Positions 5,729-14,195 are shown, numbered from the stretch's first letter. The stretch: 16,676 nucleotides of DNA from Clostridiaceae bacterium (GCA_016302625.1 JAEDNG010000007.1:1-16676), one strand, 5' to 3'. Numbers and translations: made by a program. Notes: generated from the sequence alone by a model not told the origin.

Positions 5729-7258
5729 ATGTCTGACAGAAAACGCGGAATACGTATTCAAACGAGAATCATCATATCGGCACTTTTACTTTTATTGCAG
5801 CTGGTCTTTCTGTTTTGGGTGCTTTACAACGTAACGGCAAAATCCGCCGCTTTATACGTGCTATCCATGATTGCAGGCGCTGTAACGGTTATTTACATTG
5901 TAAACAAGCGGGGCAACCCGAATCATAAAATCGCATGGATAATCTTTATACTGATTTTTCCGGTTTTCGGAATATCGGTCTACCTTTTATGGGGCGGCGG
6001 CAGAGTAATGCCTCATCTGCGCAAGAAAATGATGCTTTGCGAATCGCATTATCTGCCCTATTTAAAGGACGATACTTTCGTTCGGGACAGGCTTCGCTAT
6101 TACGATATGTTCCATTCACGTCAGGCGGACTATCTTTCGGGCGAATCGGGATATCCGCTTTACGGTCATACCGACACGGAATACCTTTCTCCCGGTGAAA
6201 AAATTTTCGAAAAGCTTTTAGAAGAACTCGAAAAAGCGGAAAAATACATTTACATGGAATTTTTTATCCTTGCCGAGGGATATATGTGGGATGAGATACA
6301 TAAAATACTCACGCGCAAGGTTAAGGACGGCGTTGAAATAAAGATAATTTTCGACGATTTCGGCTCGATAAAGCGCCAGCATAAAAATTTTATAACAAAT
6401 CTCCGCGCGGAGGGGATATCTGTTTCGGTGTTCAATCCGATAAAACCCTCAATGAACATTTTCATGAACAACCGCAACCACCGAAAAATTGTGGTTATCG
6501 ACGGAAAGACGGCGTTTACAGGCGGCTTTAATATCGGCGACGAATACATTAACCGCATGAAGCGCTTCGGTCACTGGCTCGACAGCGGTATTATGCTTAA
6601 AGGCAATGCGGTTAAAAGCTTTCTCGCGATGTTCTGCTGTATGTGGGAGTTTACGACAAAGGAACAGATTGATATAAAGGCACACTTTGCTGACTGCCCC
6701 GCAGAGGACGACGGCTTTGTACTTCCCTACTGCGACGACCCGTTAAACGACAAAAACCCCGCTGAGGGCATTTACATGCAGATACTCAACACCGCGCAGA
6801 AATATGTCTACATCGCGTCTCCCTACCTTATTATCGACAATACCATGACCTCGATTTTAAGAATGGCGGCAAAATCCGGAATTGACGTCAGAATAATCAC
6901 ACCGCATGTTCCCGATAAATGGTATGTCCACCCTGTCACACAGTATAATTATCAGGAGCTTTTGGAGGCCGGAATAAGGATTTATGAATACACCCCGGGC
7001 TTTATACATTCAAAGCTCTTTGTATCCGACGATAAAATAGCGACGGTCGGCACCGTAAACATGGATTACCGAAGCTTTATTTTCCATTTTGAATGCGGCG
7101 CGTGGGTGTGCGCAAACAACACGGTGCTTGATATTAAACGGCAGTTTGAGGATGTTATGGAGCAGTCCGAGGAGATTACCGCTGATAAATGGAAAAAGCG
7201 TCCGCTTTCGCTTCGCTTTAAACAGGCAATTCTTCATATTTTCGCTCCCTTTATGTGA
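5729..7258 (+). CDS. cls: Cardiolipin synthase (phospholipase D superfamily)
   Basis: A 509-residue enzyme that condenses two phosphatidylglycerols into cardiolipin plus glycerol at the cytoplasmic membrane. Hydrophobic segments at about 13-33, 40-58 and 68-89 include the PLDc_N-type stretch ending VYLLWGGG. Two HKD catalytic motifs follow: HRKIVVID (His251, Lys253, Asp258) with GGFNIGDEY after it, and HSKLFVSD (His427, Lys429, Asp434) with GTVNMDYRS. The size matches bacterial Cls (about 480-510). I chose ATG 5729 because GGGGTG (5718-5723) is 5 bases upstream and because the in-frame ATG at 5702 lies inside the -10 box. It stands alone, divergent from the copper operon, and a new promoter begins at its stop codon. 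Confidence 0.93.
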   Translation: MSDRKRGIRIQTRIIISALLLLLQLVFLFWVLYNVTAKSAALYVLSMIAGAVTVIYIVNKRGNPNHKIAWIIFILIFPVFGISVYLLWGGGRVMPHLRKKMMLCESHYLPYLKDDTFVRDRLRYYDMFHSRQADYLSGESGYPLYGHTDTEYLSPGEKIFEKLLEELEKAEKYIYMEFFILAEGYMWDEIHKILTRKVKDGVEIKIIFDDFGSIKRQHKNFITNLRAEGISVSVFNPIKPSMNIFMNNRNHRKIVVIDGKTAFTGGFNIGDEYINRMKRFGHWLDSGIMLKGNAVKSFLAMFCCMWEFTTKEQIDIKAHFADCPAEDDGFVLPYCDDPLNDKNPAEGIYMQILNTAQKYVYIASPYLIIDNTMTSILRMAAKSGIDVRIITPHVPDKWYVHPVTQYNYQELLEAGIRIYEYTPGFIHSKLFVSDDKIATVGTVNMDYRSFIFHFECGAWVCANNTVLDIKRQFEDVMEQSEEITADKWKKRPLSLRFKQAILHIFAPFM

Positions 7259-7287
7259 TTGACTTTTTTTCTGTTTAATGATATAAT
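7259..7287 (+). promoter_or_regulatory. Promoter of the small membrane peptide gene
   Basis: TTGACT (7259-7264), a 17-base spacer and TATAAT (7282-7287). The -35 box starts at the first base after the cls TGA stop. This near-consensus promoter gives the next small gene its own transcript. Confidence 0.82.
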
Positions 7288-7313
7288 ATACATAATGAAA
7301 GGTGGTTTATCGT

Positions 7314-7457
7314 ATGAAAGGATTTTTAAAATTTATGTTGTCTATGTTTGCCGTGTTTGCCGCGGTAGTCGGTGCACTTGTTATCTGTGATCAGCTTGCC
7401 AATAAAAACCGCATCAAGGGCGATTACCTTGAATGCGATGGCTCTGAGGATTTATAA
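7314..7457 (+). CDS. 47-residue single-span membrane peptide
   Basis: The ATG at 7314 has AAAGGTGG (7298-7305) 8 bases upstream. The peptide begins MKGFLKFMLSMFAVFAAVVG, with a hydrophobic segment at about 7-25, and then has a polar tail ending YLECDGSEDL. The basic start, single helix and acidic end suggest a bitopic membrane protein with the tail facing either side. Cys25 follows the hydrophobic stretch without a clear lipobox (residues 22-25 are LVIC), so lipoprotein processing is possible but not convincing. It has its own strong promoter at 7259-7287 and terminator at 7464-7487, which argues it is a real, separately expressed gene. I do not recognise a family with known function. Confidence 0.75.
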   Translation: MKGFLKFMLSMFAVFAAVVGALVICDQLANKNRIKGDYLECDGSEDL

Positions 7458-7463
7458 ACGGTC

Positions 7464-7487
7464 AGGTCTCCGCTTAGGAGACCTTTT
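7464..7487 (+). terminator. Rho-independent terminator after the 47-residue gene
   Basis: AGGTCTCC (7464-7471) pairs perfectly with GGAGACCT (7477-7484) around the 5-base loop GCTTA and is followed by TTTATTATAT. The 8-bp GC-rich stem lies 6 bases after the stop codon. Confidence 0.85.
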
Positions 7488-7560
7488 ATTATATCTTCTT
7501 TTAAGCCCATACTTGTGCTAAATCACGAAAAAAAATTGATTTTGTGCGAAATTAATTATA

Positions 7561-7583
7561 TTTTTATGGAATACACATAAAAA
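7561..7583. repeat. AT-rich dyad upstream of glgP
   Basis: TTTTTATG (7561-7568) is mirrored as CATAAAAA (7576-7583) with a 7-base centre, about 30 bases before the glgP -35 box. It could be an operator for a carbon-control regulator or just AT-rich chance. I see no recognisable catabolite (cre) box. Confidence 0.25.
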
Positions 7584-7611
7584 ATCATTGAATAATAGTT
7601 GCAGTTACATC

Positions 7612-7640
7612 TTGAAAAAACACGTTGAATATTGTATGAT
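7612..7640 (+). promoter_or_regulatory. Promoter for glgP and probably the genes to 12766
   Basis: TTGAAA (7612-7617), a 17-base spacer and TATGAT (7635-7640). The start codon at 7696 lies about 50 bases past the expected transcription start. There is no other clear promoter before 12844. Confidence 0.7.
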
Positions 7641-7695
7641 AAAAGAGTAAATAATAATATCATTAATTACAAAATAACCTATGGGAGATGCTGTT

Positions 7696-10098
7696 ATGAG
7701 CAAATATACGGTTTCCGCGCTTTCTGCTATGATTGAGCGCAAGCTGTCGCATAATTTCGGAGTGACCCCGGCTCAGGCGTCCGATGAGCTTTTTTATAAG
7801 GCGTGCGTGCTGGTACTGCTTGAAATAATGAACGACCGACGCGCCGAGTTTAAAAAGGCTACTGACGACCAAGAGGCAAAAACGGTCTATTACATGAGCA
7901 TGGAGTTTTTAATGGGCCGCTCCCTTAAAAACAACCTTTACAATCTTGAGCTTACCGATACCATGGCTAAGGCACTCGCCAAATTCAAGGTAAAGCTTGA
8001 TAAGCTTTACGATTTCGAGCCTGACGCGGGACTCGGCAACGGAGGCCTCGGCCGTCTCGCCGCCTGCTTTTTGGACGCGCTTTCAACAGGCAGCTATCCG
8101 GCTATGGGCTACTGTATCCGCTATGAGCTGGGTATTTTCCGTCAGAAGTTAGTCGACGGCTGGCAGACCGAAATGCCGGATTTCTGGCTTCCGGGCGGCG
8201 GAGTATGGCTTGAACAGCGCCCTACCGCTGCGGTAGACGTTCACTTCGACGGCAAAATTCACGAGTGGTGGGACGGAAATTATCATCATATCGAGCATAC
8301 CGGATATCATACCGTTCATGCTATTCCCTATGATCTTATGGTTGCGGGCAAGGACGGCAAGACCGTGAATGTTCTTCGCCTTTGGAGTGCCGAATGTCAG
8401 GATTTCGATATGTCCGCCTTTAATCAGGGCGATTACGTCCGCGCACTTGAACAGCGCGCTATGACCGAGACCATTTCAAAGGTGCTTTATCCGGAGGATA
8501 ATCACATTGAGGGCAAGTCGTTAAGGCTCCGTCAGCAGTATTTCTTGGTTTCCGCCTCGGTTCAGGATATTTTAAACAGGCATTTGAGAAAATACAACAC
8601 GCTTGATAATCTGCCCGAAAAGGTCGCTATCCACATTAACGACACTCACCCGACCCTTTCAATACCTGAGCTTATGCGTTTCCTGCTTGACGAATGCGGC
8701 TACGGCTGGGATAAGGCGTGGGATATTGTGACCCGCACCGTCGCCTACACCAACCACACAATCATGTCAGAGGCTCTTGAATGTTGGCCTGTTGAGCTTA
8801 TCAAGGAGCGTATCCCCCGCATTTATCAGATTATAAAGGAGATTGACCGCCGCTATAAGGACGAGGTTCTCTCCCGCACAGGCGATCCGCTTGTCGTTGA
8901 GCGCACCGCGATTATTCAGAACGGCATTATCCGCATGGCAAACCTCTGCGTCGCGGCATGCCACACCGTAAACGGCGTATCAAAGCTTCACAGTGAAATT
9001 CTCGTAAACGAGCTTTTCAAGGATTACGCTAAAATGACCCCCGAAAAGTTCACCAACGTTACAAACGGTATCGCGCACAGACGCTGGCTGTGTCAGGCAA
9101 ACCCCGCGCTTACCTCTTATCTTACCGAGCTTATCGGCGACGGCTTTGTAAAGAACGCCGAGGAACTTGAAAAGCTTATGGCTTATAAGGACGATAAAAC
9201 GGTACTCGGTAAATTGGAGGAAATCAAGCGTTCAAACAAGGTTCGCTTTGCCGATTACGTTAAGGATAAGTCCTCGATCGTTTTAGACCCGGATTCGATT
9301 TTCGATATGCAGGTTAAGCGTCTGCACGAATATAAGCGTCAGCACCTTAACGCCCTCAATATAATTTCCGATTATCTTTATCTTAAAAATAATCCGAACG
9401 CGTCCTTTACACCTAAAACCTATATCTTCGGCGCAAAGGCGGCGGCGGGCTACCTGTTTGCAAAGGAAATTATACAGATGATTTACAAGCTGTCGACGGT
9501 TATCGACAATGACCGCACGGTAAACGACAAGCTTAAAATCCTCTTCCTTGAGGATTACCGCGTAACCTTAGCGGAACTGATGATACCGTCCGCCGATATC
9601 AGCGAGCAGATTTCGCTTGCGTCTACCGAGGCCAGCGGTACGGGGAATATGAAGCTTATGATGAACGGCGCGATAACGCTCGGCACCGAGGACGGCGCTA
9701 ACGTTGAAATTCACAAGGCGGTCGGCGACGATAATATCATCATCTTCGGTATGCAGACGCCCGAGGTTTTGGCGCTCCAGAAAAACGGTTATTCGCCGCT
9801 TCAGTATTATAACAATAACGCCGAGCTTCGCGAAGCGCTTGACTTTATCGGCAAGGGCATTGCGGGACAGCCGTTTGACAATATCTATAATTCCCTTAAA
9901 AATCACGACCGCTATATGGCTCTCGCAGATTTCGCCGATTACCGCAAGGCTCAGCAAAAGGCAAGCAAGCTGTACTGTGACCGTGAGAAATGGAACAAAA
10001 TGTCGCTTGTGAATATAGCGCAGTCGGGTATTTTTTCAGCCGACCGTTCCATTGAAGAATACGCGAAAAATATCTGGCACCTTAAACCCGTGGAATAA
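7696..10098 (+). CDS. glgP: Glycogen/maltodextrin phosphorylase (GT35)
   Basis: An 800-residue PLP enzyme that splits terminal alpha-1,4-glucose from glycogen or maltodextrin with phosphate, giving glucose-1-phosphate in the cytosol. Visible signatures: MSMEFLMGRSLKNNL near the N-terminus; DAGLGNGGLGRLAACFLDAL; the active-site NDTHP (about 315-319); VKRLHEYKRQ; and EASGTGNMKLMMNG, whose Lys653 binds PLP. The length matches the family (750-840). I chose ATG 7696 (MSKYTVSAL): it has GGGAG (7683-7687) 8 bases upstream, while the in-frame ATG at 7681 has no ribosome site. It is followed after 3 bases by the GH13 gene, a normal alpha-glucan breakdown pair. glgP could equally be called malP; substrate preference cannot be read from sequence. 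Confidence 0.96.
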   Translation: MSKYTVSALSAMIERKLSHNFGVTPAQASDELFYKACVLVLLEIMNDRRAEFKKATDDQEAKTVYYMSMEFLMGRSLKNNLYNLELTDTMAKALAKFKVKLDKLYDFEPDAGLGNGGLGRLAACFLDALSTGSYPAMGYCIRYELGIFRQKLVDGWQTEMPDFWLPGGGVWLEQRPTAAVDVHFDGKIHEWWDGNYHHIEHTGYHTVHAIPYDLMVAGKDGKTVNVLRLWSAECQDFDMSAFNQGDYVRALEQRAMTETISKVLYPEDNHIEGKSLRLRQQYFLVSASVQDILNRHLRKYNTLDNLPEKVAIHINDTHPTLSIPELMRFLLDECGYGWDKAWDIVTRTVAYTNHTIMSEALECWPVELIKERIPRIYQIIKEIDRRYKDEVLSRTGDPLVVERTAIIQNGIIRMANLCVAACHTVNGVSKLHSEILVNELFKDYAKMTPEKFTNVTNGIAHRRWLCQANPALTSYLTELIGDGFVKNAEELEKLMAYKDDKTVLGKLEEIKRSNKVRFADYVKDKSSIVLDPDSIFDMQVKRLHEYKRQHLNALNIISDYLYLKNNPNASFTPKTYIFGAKAAAGYLFAKEIIQMIYKLSTVIDNDRTVNDKLKILFLEDYRVTLAELMIPSADISEQISLASTEASGTGNMKLMMNGAITLGTEDGANVEIHKAVGDDNIIIFGMQTPEVLALQKNGYSPLQYYNNNAELREALDFIGKGIAGQPFDNIYNSLKNHDRYMALADFADYRKAQQKASKLYCDREKWNKMSLVNIAQSGIFSADRSIEEYAKNIWHLKPVE

Positions 10099-10101
10099 AT
10101 T

Positions 10102-11955
10102 ATGGAATACTATCCTTTTGATTCAAGAAACCCATTATACCGTAATAAATCAGGAGCTTTAGCCGAAGGGGAAACCCTTCGGCTAAAGCTGTTGTTACAT
10201 AATGACGCGCACGTTCACGCCGCATTTTTAAGAGTACGAAAGGACGATAACGGGAATATAAGCGAAATCCGCATGCGTGAAGCCGACCGACTTGACGGTT
10301 ACCGCTTTTATGAATGTGAAATCACCTTGAATGAGGGACTGTATTGGTATCAGTTCAGATATACAAGTGATTACGGTGAGTTTTCGGTCGTAAAATCCGA
10401 GCATTCACTGGGCGTGGTCGCAAAAGAGGGGGACTGGTGGCAGCTTACGGTATATGACTGTAATTTCACAACCCCGGACTGGCTTGACGGCGGAATAATT
10501 TATCAGATTTTCCCCGATCGCTTTTACAATTCCGGCAAAGCAAAATCGGGTGTTCCCGAGGATCGGTTTATATGTAAAGATTGGGCAAAACAGCCCGAAT
10601 ACCGTCAAACCGGCGGCAAATGTTCTTTAGGAAACGACTATTACGGCGGTGACCTAAAAGGAATTGAAGAAAAGCTCGGCTATCTAAGTGGGCTGGGAGT
10701 AAGCTGTATCTATCTTAATCCGATTTTTGAGGCTCATTCAAATCACCGCTACAACACGGCGGATTATCTAAAAATCGACCCGTCCTTAGGCACGGAGCAA
10801 GACCTTGTTTCGCTTGTTGATAAAGCAAGACAGCACGGAATTTCGGTAATTCTGGACGGCGTTTTTTCCCATACCGGGGACGACAGCCGTTATTTCAACA
10901 GCAAAAACCGCTACGACACGGTGGGCGCGGCAAACTCTCCCGATTCGCCTTACCACAGTTGGTATAAATTCGGCAATTACCCCACAGGCTACGCCTGCTG
11001 GTGGGGAGTGCCGTCACTCCCCGAAACCAATGAGGATGACCTTTCGTTTTCAAATTTCATCACCGGAGAAAACGGAGTTATCCGTTATTGGCTTAAAAAA
11101 GGAATAAAGGGCTGGCGGCTTGACGTTGCCGACGAGCTGCCCGATTCCTTTCTTGATAAAATACGGCTTGCCGTTAAGGCGGAGGGTAATGATAACTACC
11201 TCTTAGGCGAGGTATGGGAGGACGCCACAAACAAGGTAAGCTACGGCGCTCGGCGCAGGTTTTTGCGCGGCAGACAGCTTGACTCGGTTATGAACTATCC
11301 GCTCAGTGAAGCCATTATAAAATACGTTAAGGGCGGAAATTCACGGGATTTGGTGGATACCGTGCTTGATATTTTAGAAAACTATCCTCCGCAGGCGGTA
11401 AAGCTTTTGATGAACCACATCGGCACTCACGATACCGCGCGAATAATCACAAGGCTTGCAACCGACGATTCGGTGACAGGAGACCGCGAATGGCAGTCAA
11501 AGCAGGTTTTAAGCGAGGACGAATACGCTCACGGAGTTAAGCTTTTAAAGCTGGCGGCTGTGCTTCAATTCACCCTGCCCGGCGTCCCCTCGGTTTATTA
11601 CGGAGACGAGGCGGGAATGACCGGATACGGCGACCCGTTCTGCCGTGCCGCTTTCCCGTGGGGTAAAGAGAATAATGAACTTACCGAGTTTTACAAAAAG
11701 TTAGGAAGCTTCAGAAGGAAAAACCCGGCGTTCGCTTCGGGTGAATTTATTCCGGTCTACGCTAATTTCGGCGATATCGTTTTTATCCGTAAAAAGGGCA
11801 AAAACGCGGTGCTTGTGGCGGTAAACCGCTGGCATGAGCCGTCCGAAATTGAAATTCCGAAGGAATTTTCTGATGCAAACCCGGTTTTCGGTAATAAACC
11901 GGTTATGGGCAAACTAAACTTAAATAAAGAGGACTTTGCGGTTTTAGAGCTTTAG
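10102..11955 (+). CDS. GH13 alpha-glucan hydrolase (neopullulanase/alpha-glucosidase type)
   Basis: A 617-residue family GH13 enzyme hydrolysing alpha-glucans. An N-terminal beta-sandwich (about 1-115, starting with FDSRNPLYRNKSGA) precedes the catalytic barrel that opens with GIIYQIFPDRF (131-141). The conserved regions are DGVFSH (252-257), GWRLDVADE with nucleophile Asp341, LLGEVWED with acid/base Glu370, and HIGTHDT with Asp444. There is no signal peptide, so it acts in the cytosol on stored glycogen or imported maltodextrin beside GlgP. The exact bond (alpha-1,4 or alpha-1,6) is uncertain. It starts 3 bases after the glgP stop with only a weak ribosome site (GTGGA), suggesting coupling to glgP. 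An exceptional hairpin lies in codons 18-30 (10155-10190). The C-terminal residues (about 540-617) form the usual beta domain C. Confidence 0.93.
   Translation: MEYYPFDSRNPLYRNKSGALAEGETLRLKLLLHNDAHVHAAFLRVRKDDNGNISEIRMREADRLDGYRFYECEITLNEGLYWYQFRYTSDYGEFSVVKSEHSLGVVAKEGDWWQLTVYDCNFTTPDWLDGGIIYQIFPDRFYNSGKAKSGVPEDRFICKDWAKQPEYRQTGGKCSLGNDYYGGDLKGIEEKLGYLSGLGVSCIYLNPIFEAHSNHRYNTADYLKIDPSLGTEQDLVSLVDKARQHGISVILDGVFSHTGDDSRYFNSKNRYDTVGAANSPDSPYHSWYKFGNYPTGYACWWGVPSLPETNEDDLSFSNFITGENGVIRYWLKKGIKGWRLDVADELPDSFLDKIRLAVKAEGNDNYLLGEVWEDATNKVSYGARRRFLRGRQLDSVMNYPLSEAIIKYVKGGNSRDLVDTVLDILENYPPQAVKLLMNHIGTHDTARIITRLATDDSVTGDREWQSKQVLSEDEYAHGVKLLKLAAVLQFTLPGVPSVYYGDEAGMTGYGDPFCRAAFPWGKENNELTEFYKKLGSFRRKNPAFASGEFIPVYANFGDIVFIRKKGKNAVLVAVNRWHEPSEIEIPKEFSDANPVFGNKPVMGKLNLNKEDFAVLEL
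10155..10190 (+). repeat. 16-bp perfect hairpin with GAAA loop inside the GH13 gene
   Basis: The left arm AGCTTTAGCCGAAGGG (10155-10170) is exactly complementary to the right arm 10175-10190, with loop GAAA (10171-10174), a GNRA tetraloop closed by G-C. It lies 54 bases after the ATG and encodes GALAEGETLRLKL, part of the conserved N-terminal domain. There is no T-run after it (next bases GTTGTTACAT), so it is not a standard terminator. It may act in attenuation, RNA pausing, mRNA end protection or translational tuning. Confidence 0.9.
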
Positions 11956-11986
11956 TACGTATTTTTGTTTAGTGGGGCTGATTTGA

Positions 11987-12766
11987 TTGAGTGTTCTTGT
12001 ATGGGTGATAATAATAACCTGTGCCGCAGGAGTATTGGGTACGGGAACGGGCGGTCTTTTAGGCGCTGTTTTCGGGCGGGAATCCGAAAAGACCGTCAGC
12101 GTACTTTTAAGCTTTGCGGGCGGAGTAATGCTTTCGGTCGTTTGCTTTGACCTTATAGTAGACGCACTGGACAATTCCGGCATCACCCTTGTGTTTTTAG
12201 GCGTGATGTTCGGCTTCTCGCTCATTTTCCTGCTTAACGATTTAATAGACCGCTTTGCTTTGTGCAAAAATCATGCAAAAAAAGACGAATACACGGGCTA
12301 TTCGCCTAAAAAGCTGTTTTTAGGCGGCGTTGTAATGGCGGTCGCCATAGCGCTGCATAATCTGCCGGAGGGAATGGTAATCGGCGCGTCCTATGCCGAC
12401 AGCGACCCCTCCGGTGTTTTTAAATTCAGTGAACTTGCAATAGCGGTGGTTATAGGTTTACATGACATTCCGGAGGGCATGGCTGTGGCGGTTCCGCTGA
12501 TTTCCGGAGGCATGAAAAAGACTTCCGCGGCGGCGCTCACTGCTCTGACAGGCGCTCCGACGGTAATAGGTGCGGTTATCGGCTATATGCTCGGCACTTT
12601 AAGCCCTTTATGGCTTTCTCTGTCTCTTAGCTTTGCTTCGGGAGCCATGCTTTATGTGGTTTTCGGTGAGCTTTTACCTGATTCCGCGCTTATGTGGCGT
12701 TCAAAAATACCTGTGTTTGCCACGGTTATCGGCGTGCTTACGGGGATTTTAATTATTAGGGCATAA
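11987..12766 (+). CDS. ZIP family divalent metal transporter
   Basis: A 259-residue polytopic protein with about eight hydrophobic helices. It carries the two ZIP metal-site motifs HNLPEG (124-129) in helix 4 and HDIPEG (159-164) in helix 5, plus FGELLPD (226-232) later. ZIP proteins bring zinc, iron or manganese into the cytosol; this is closest to the ZupT/GufA-like bacterial branch. The loop after helix 3 (CKNHAKKDEYTGYSPKK) is short and has little His, unlike many ZIPs. The start is TTG 11987 (MSVLVWVII), with GGGG (11974-11977) 9 bases upstream; no ATG is available near the N-terminus in this frame. It lies 31 bases after the GH13 gene without an obvious promoter or terminator between, so it may be read through from glgP, though the metabolic link is not evident. 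Confidence 0.9.
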   Translation: MSVLVWVIIITCAAGVLGTGTGGLLGAVFGRESEKTVSVLLSFAGGVMLSVVCFDLIVDALDNSGITLVFLGVMFGFSLIFLLNDLIDRFALCKNHAKKDEYTGYSPKKLFLGGVVMAVAIALHNLPEGMVIGASYADSDPSGVFKFSELAIAVVIGLHDIPEGMAVAVPLISGGMKKTSAAALTALTGAPTVIGAVIGYMLGTLSPLWLSLSLSFASGAMLYVVFGELLPDSALMWRSKIPVFATVIGVLTGILIIRA

Positions 12767-12792
12767 TATTATGGGTTTTAAGGAAATTTTCC

Positions 12793-12815
12793 TACCTGTT
12801 ATTATACAATAGGTA
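12793..12815. repeat. Imperfect dyad between the ZIP and aminotransferase genes
   Basis: TACCTGTT (12793-12800) pairs with AATAGGTA (12808-12815), 8 pairs including one G-U, around a 7-base AT loop. It has A-rich rather than T-rich sequence after it on the plus strand, so it is a poor terminator. It is 28 bases before the next -35 box and may be an operator. Confidence 0.3.
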
Positions 12816-12843
12816 AAAAATGAGTGCTTCCGATATAATTTAC

Positions 12844-12872
12844 TTGAAAAAAGCGGCAAAATGTATTATATT
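12844..12872 (+). promoter_or_regulatory. Promoter for the aspartate aminotransferase
   Basis: TTGAAA (12844-12849), a 17-base spacer and TATATT (12867-12872). It precedes the strong ribosome site GAGGAGG (12884-12890). Confidence 0.6.
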
Positions 12873-12898
12873 TAATTAGTTATGAGGAGGCATAGTAT

Positions 12899-14179
12899 AT
12901 GTCAGATTACTTAAATATGAGCAAGGCGGAGCTGTGTGAGGAATTTAAGGCTGTCCGTCTTGAATATGAACGTTTAAGGACGCTTCATTTGTCGCTTGAT
13001 ATGTCGCGCGGCAAGCCGGGCTTTGACAACATGGATTTAAGCGTTGAAATGTTCGACCTTGTGAGCAACGATACGGGATTTTTGAATATCAGCGGTATCG
13101 ATTGCAGAAATTACGGAGGACTTGACGGACTTACCGAGCTTAAGGAGCTTTTCGGAAAGATACTCGGTCTTAAACCCGAACAGATAATTGTGGGCGGCAA
13201 TTCTTCGCTTAATATGATGTTTGATACCATCGCTCAAGCGATGACCCACGGCATGGGCGGAGAGCCTTGGGGAAAGCAGGGTGAGCTTAAATTTCTCTGT
13301 CCCGTCCCGGGTTATGACCGTCACTTTGCAATAACCGAATACTTCGGCTTTAAGCTTATTCCGGTAAGCATGACCCCTGAGGGTCCTGACATGGACGAGG
13401 TCGAGGAGCTTGTAAAGGACAGCTCTGTTAAAGGCATATGGTGCGTGCCAAAGTATTCAAACCCCGAGGGAATAACCTATTCCGACGAAGTTGTTCGCAG
13501 AATGGCGCGGCTTAAGCCCGCTGCCGGAGATTTCAGAATTTTCTGGGATAACGCCTATGCGGTTCACGACTTATACGACGAGGGCGACGAACTGCTAAAC
13601 ATTTACGATGAGTGCGTAAAGGCGGGAAACCCCGATTTGCCGATTATATTCACTTCCACCTCAAAAATAACCTTCCCCGGTGCGGGAGTGGCGGTCGAGG
13701 CGGCAAGTCCCAATAACGTGGCAATGCTTAAAGGCAGAATGAAATACCAGACGATAGGACCCGATAAGCTTAATCAGTTAAGGCACGCGAGAATGTTTAA
13801 AAATCCCGACGATATCGCAAAACACATGAAACGTCATGCCGATATTCTCAGGCCCAAATTCGAGTCGGTAACAGCGGAGCTCGAAAAACAGCTTAAGGGA
13901 ACCGGAATAGCGCGTTGGACAAACCCTCGCGGCGGATATTTTATAAGCCTTTATGTGCTTGACGGCTGTGCTAAGAGGGTAGAGCAGCTTTGTTCAAACG
14001 CAGGAATGATTATAACTCCGGCGGGAGCTACCTATCCTTACGGAAATGACCCGCACGACTCTAATATCCGAATCGCTCCCTCCTACCCGTCGGTGGAAGA
14101 AATAAAGAAGGCTTCGTCGGTGCTTTGCATAGCCGTAAGGTATGCCGCGCTTGAAAAACTGATAGCTGAAAAAGAGTAA
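12899..14179 (+). CDS. PLP-dependent aspartate aminotransferase, type Ic (MocR-like fold)
   Basis: A 426-residue cytosolic enzyme expected to interconvert aspartate and 2-oxoglutarate with oxaloacetate and glutamate. Key sites: SRGKPGFDNMDLS near the N-terminus (substrate loop); NYGGLDGLTELKELFG; the PLP pocket WDNAYAVHDL (Asp217, Tyr220); the Schiff-base lysine in STSKITFPGAG (Lys256); and the carboxylate-binding NIRIAPSYPS near the C-terminus. This pattern fits the PF12897 aminotransferases first described as the Corynebacterium-type AspT, distinct from the classical AspC. GAGGAGG is 8 bases before the ATG. The gene is monocistronic, between its own promoter and the secD promoter. The family is firm; the amino-acid preference is inferred from homology. 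Confidence 0.9.
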   Translation: MSDYLNMSKAELCEEFKAVRLEYERLRTLHLSLDMSRGKPGFDNMDLSVEMFDLVSNDTGFLNISGIDCRNYGGLDGLTELKELFGKILGLKPEQIIVGGNSSLNMMFDTIAQAMTHGMGGEPWGKQGELKFLCPVPGYDRHFAITEYFGFKLIPVSMTPEGPDMDEVEELVKDSSVKGIWCVPKYSNPEGITYSDEVVRRMARLKPAAGDFRIFWDNAYAVHDLYDEGDELLNIYDECVKAGNPDLPIIFTSTSKITFPGAGVAVEAASPNNVAMLKGRMKYQTIGPDKLNQLRHARMFKNPDDIAKHMKRHADILRPKFESVTAELEKQLKGTGIARWTNPRGGYFISLYVLDGCAKRVEQLCSNAGMIITPAGATYPYGNDPHDSNIRIAPSYPSVEEIKKASSVLCIAVRYAALEKLIAEKE

Positions 14180-14195
14180 TCGGAATACTTAATGT

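Noticed and set aside
7488..7680. Riboswitch or structured leader before glgP
   Set aside because: The region is AT-rich with one small dyad only; I see no conserved riboswitch core. The promoter position leaves a leader of just about 50 bases.
9568..9957. 129-codon open frame on the minus strand
   Set aside because: It lies opposite the conserved PLP region of glgP and shows no promoter or ribosome site.
12779..12792. Palindrome AGGAAA/TTTCCT as a terminator for the ZIP gene
   Set aside because: The centre leaves almost no loop and there is no T-run after it.
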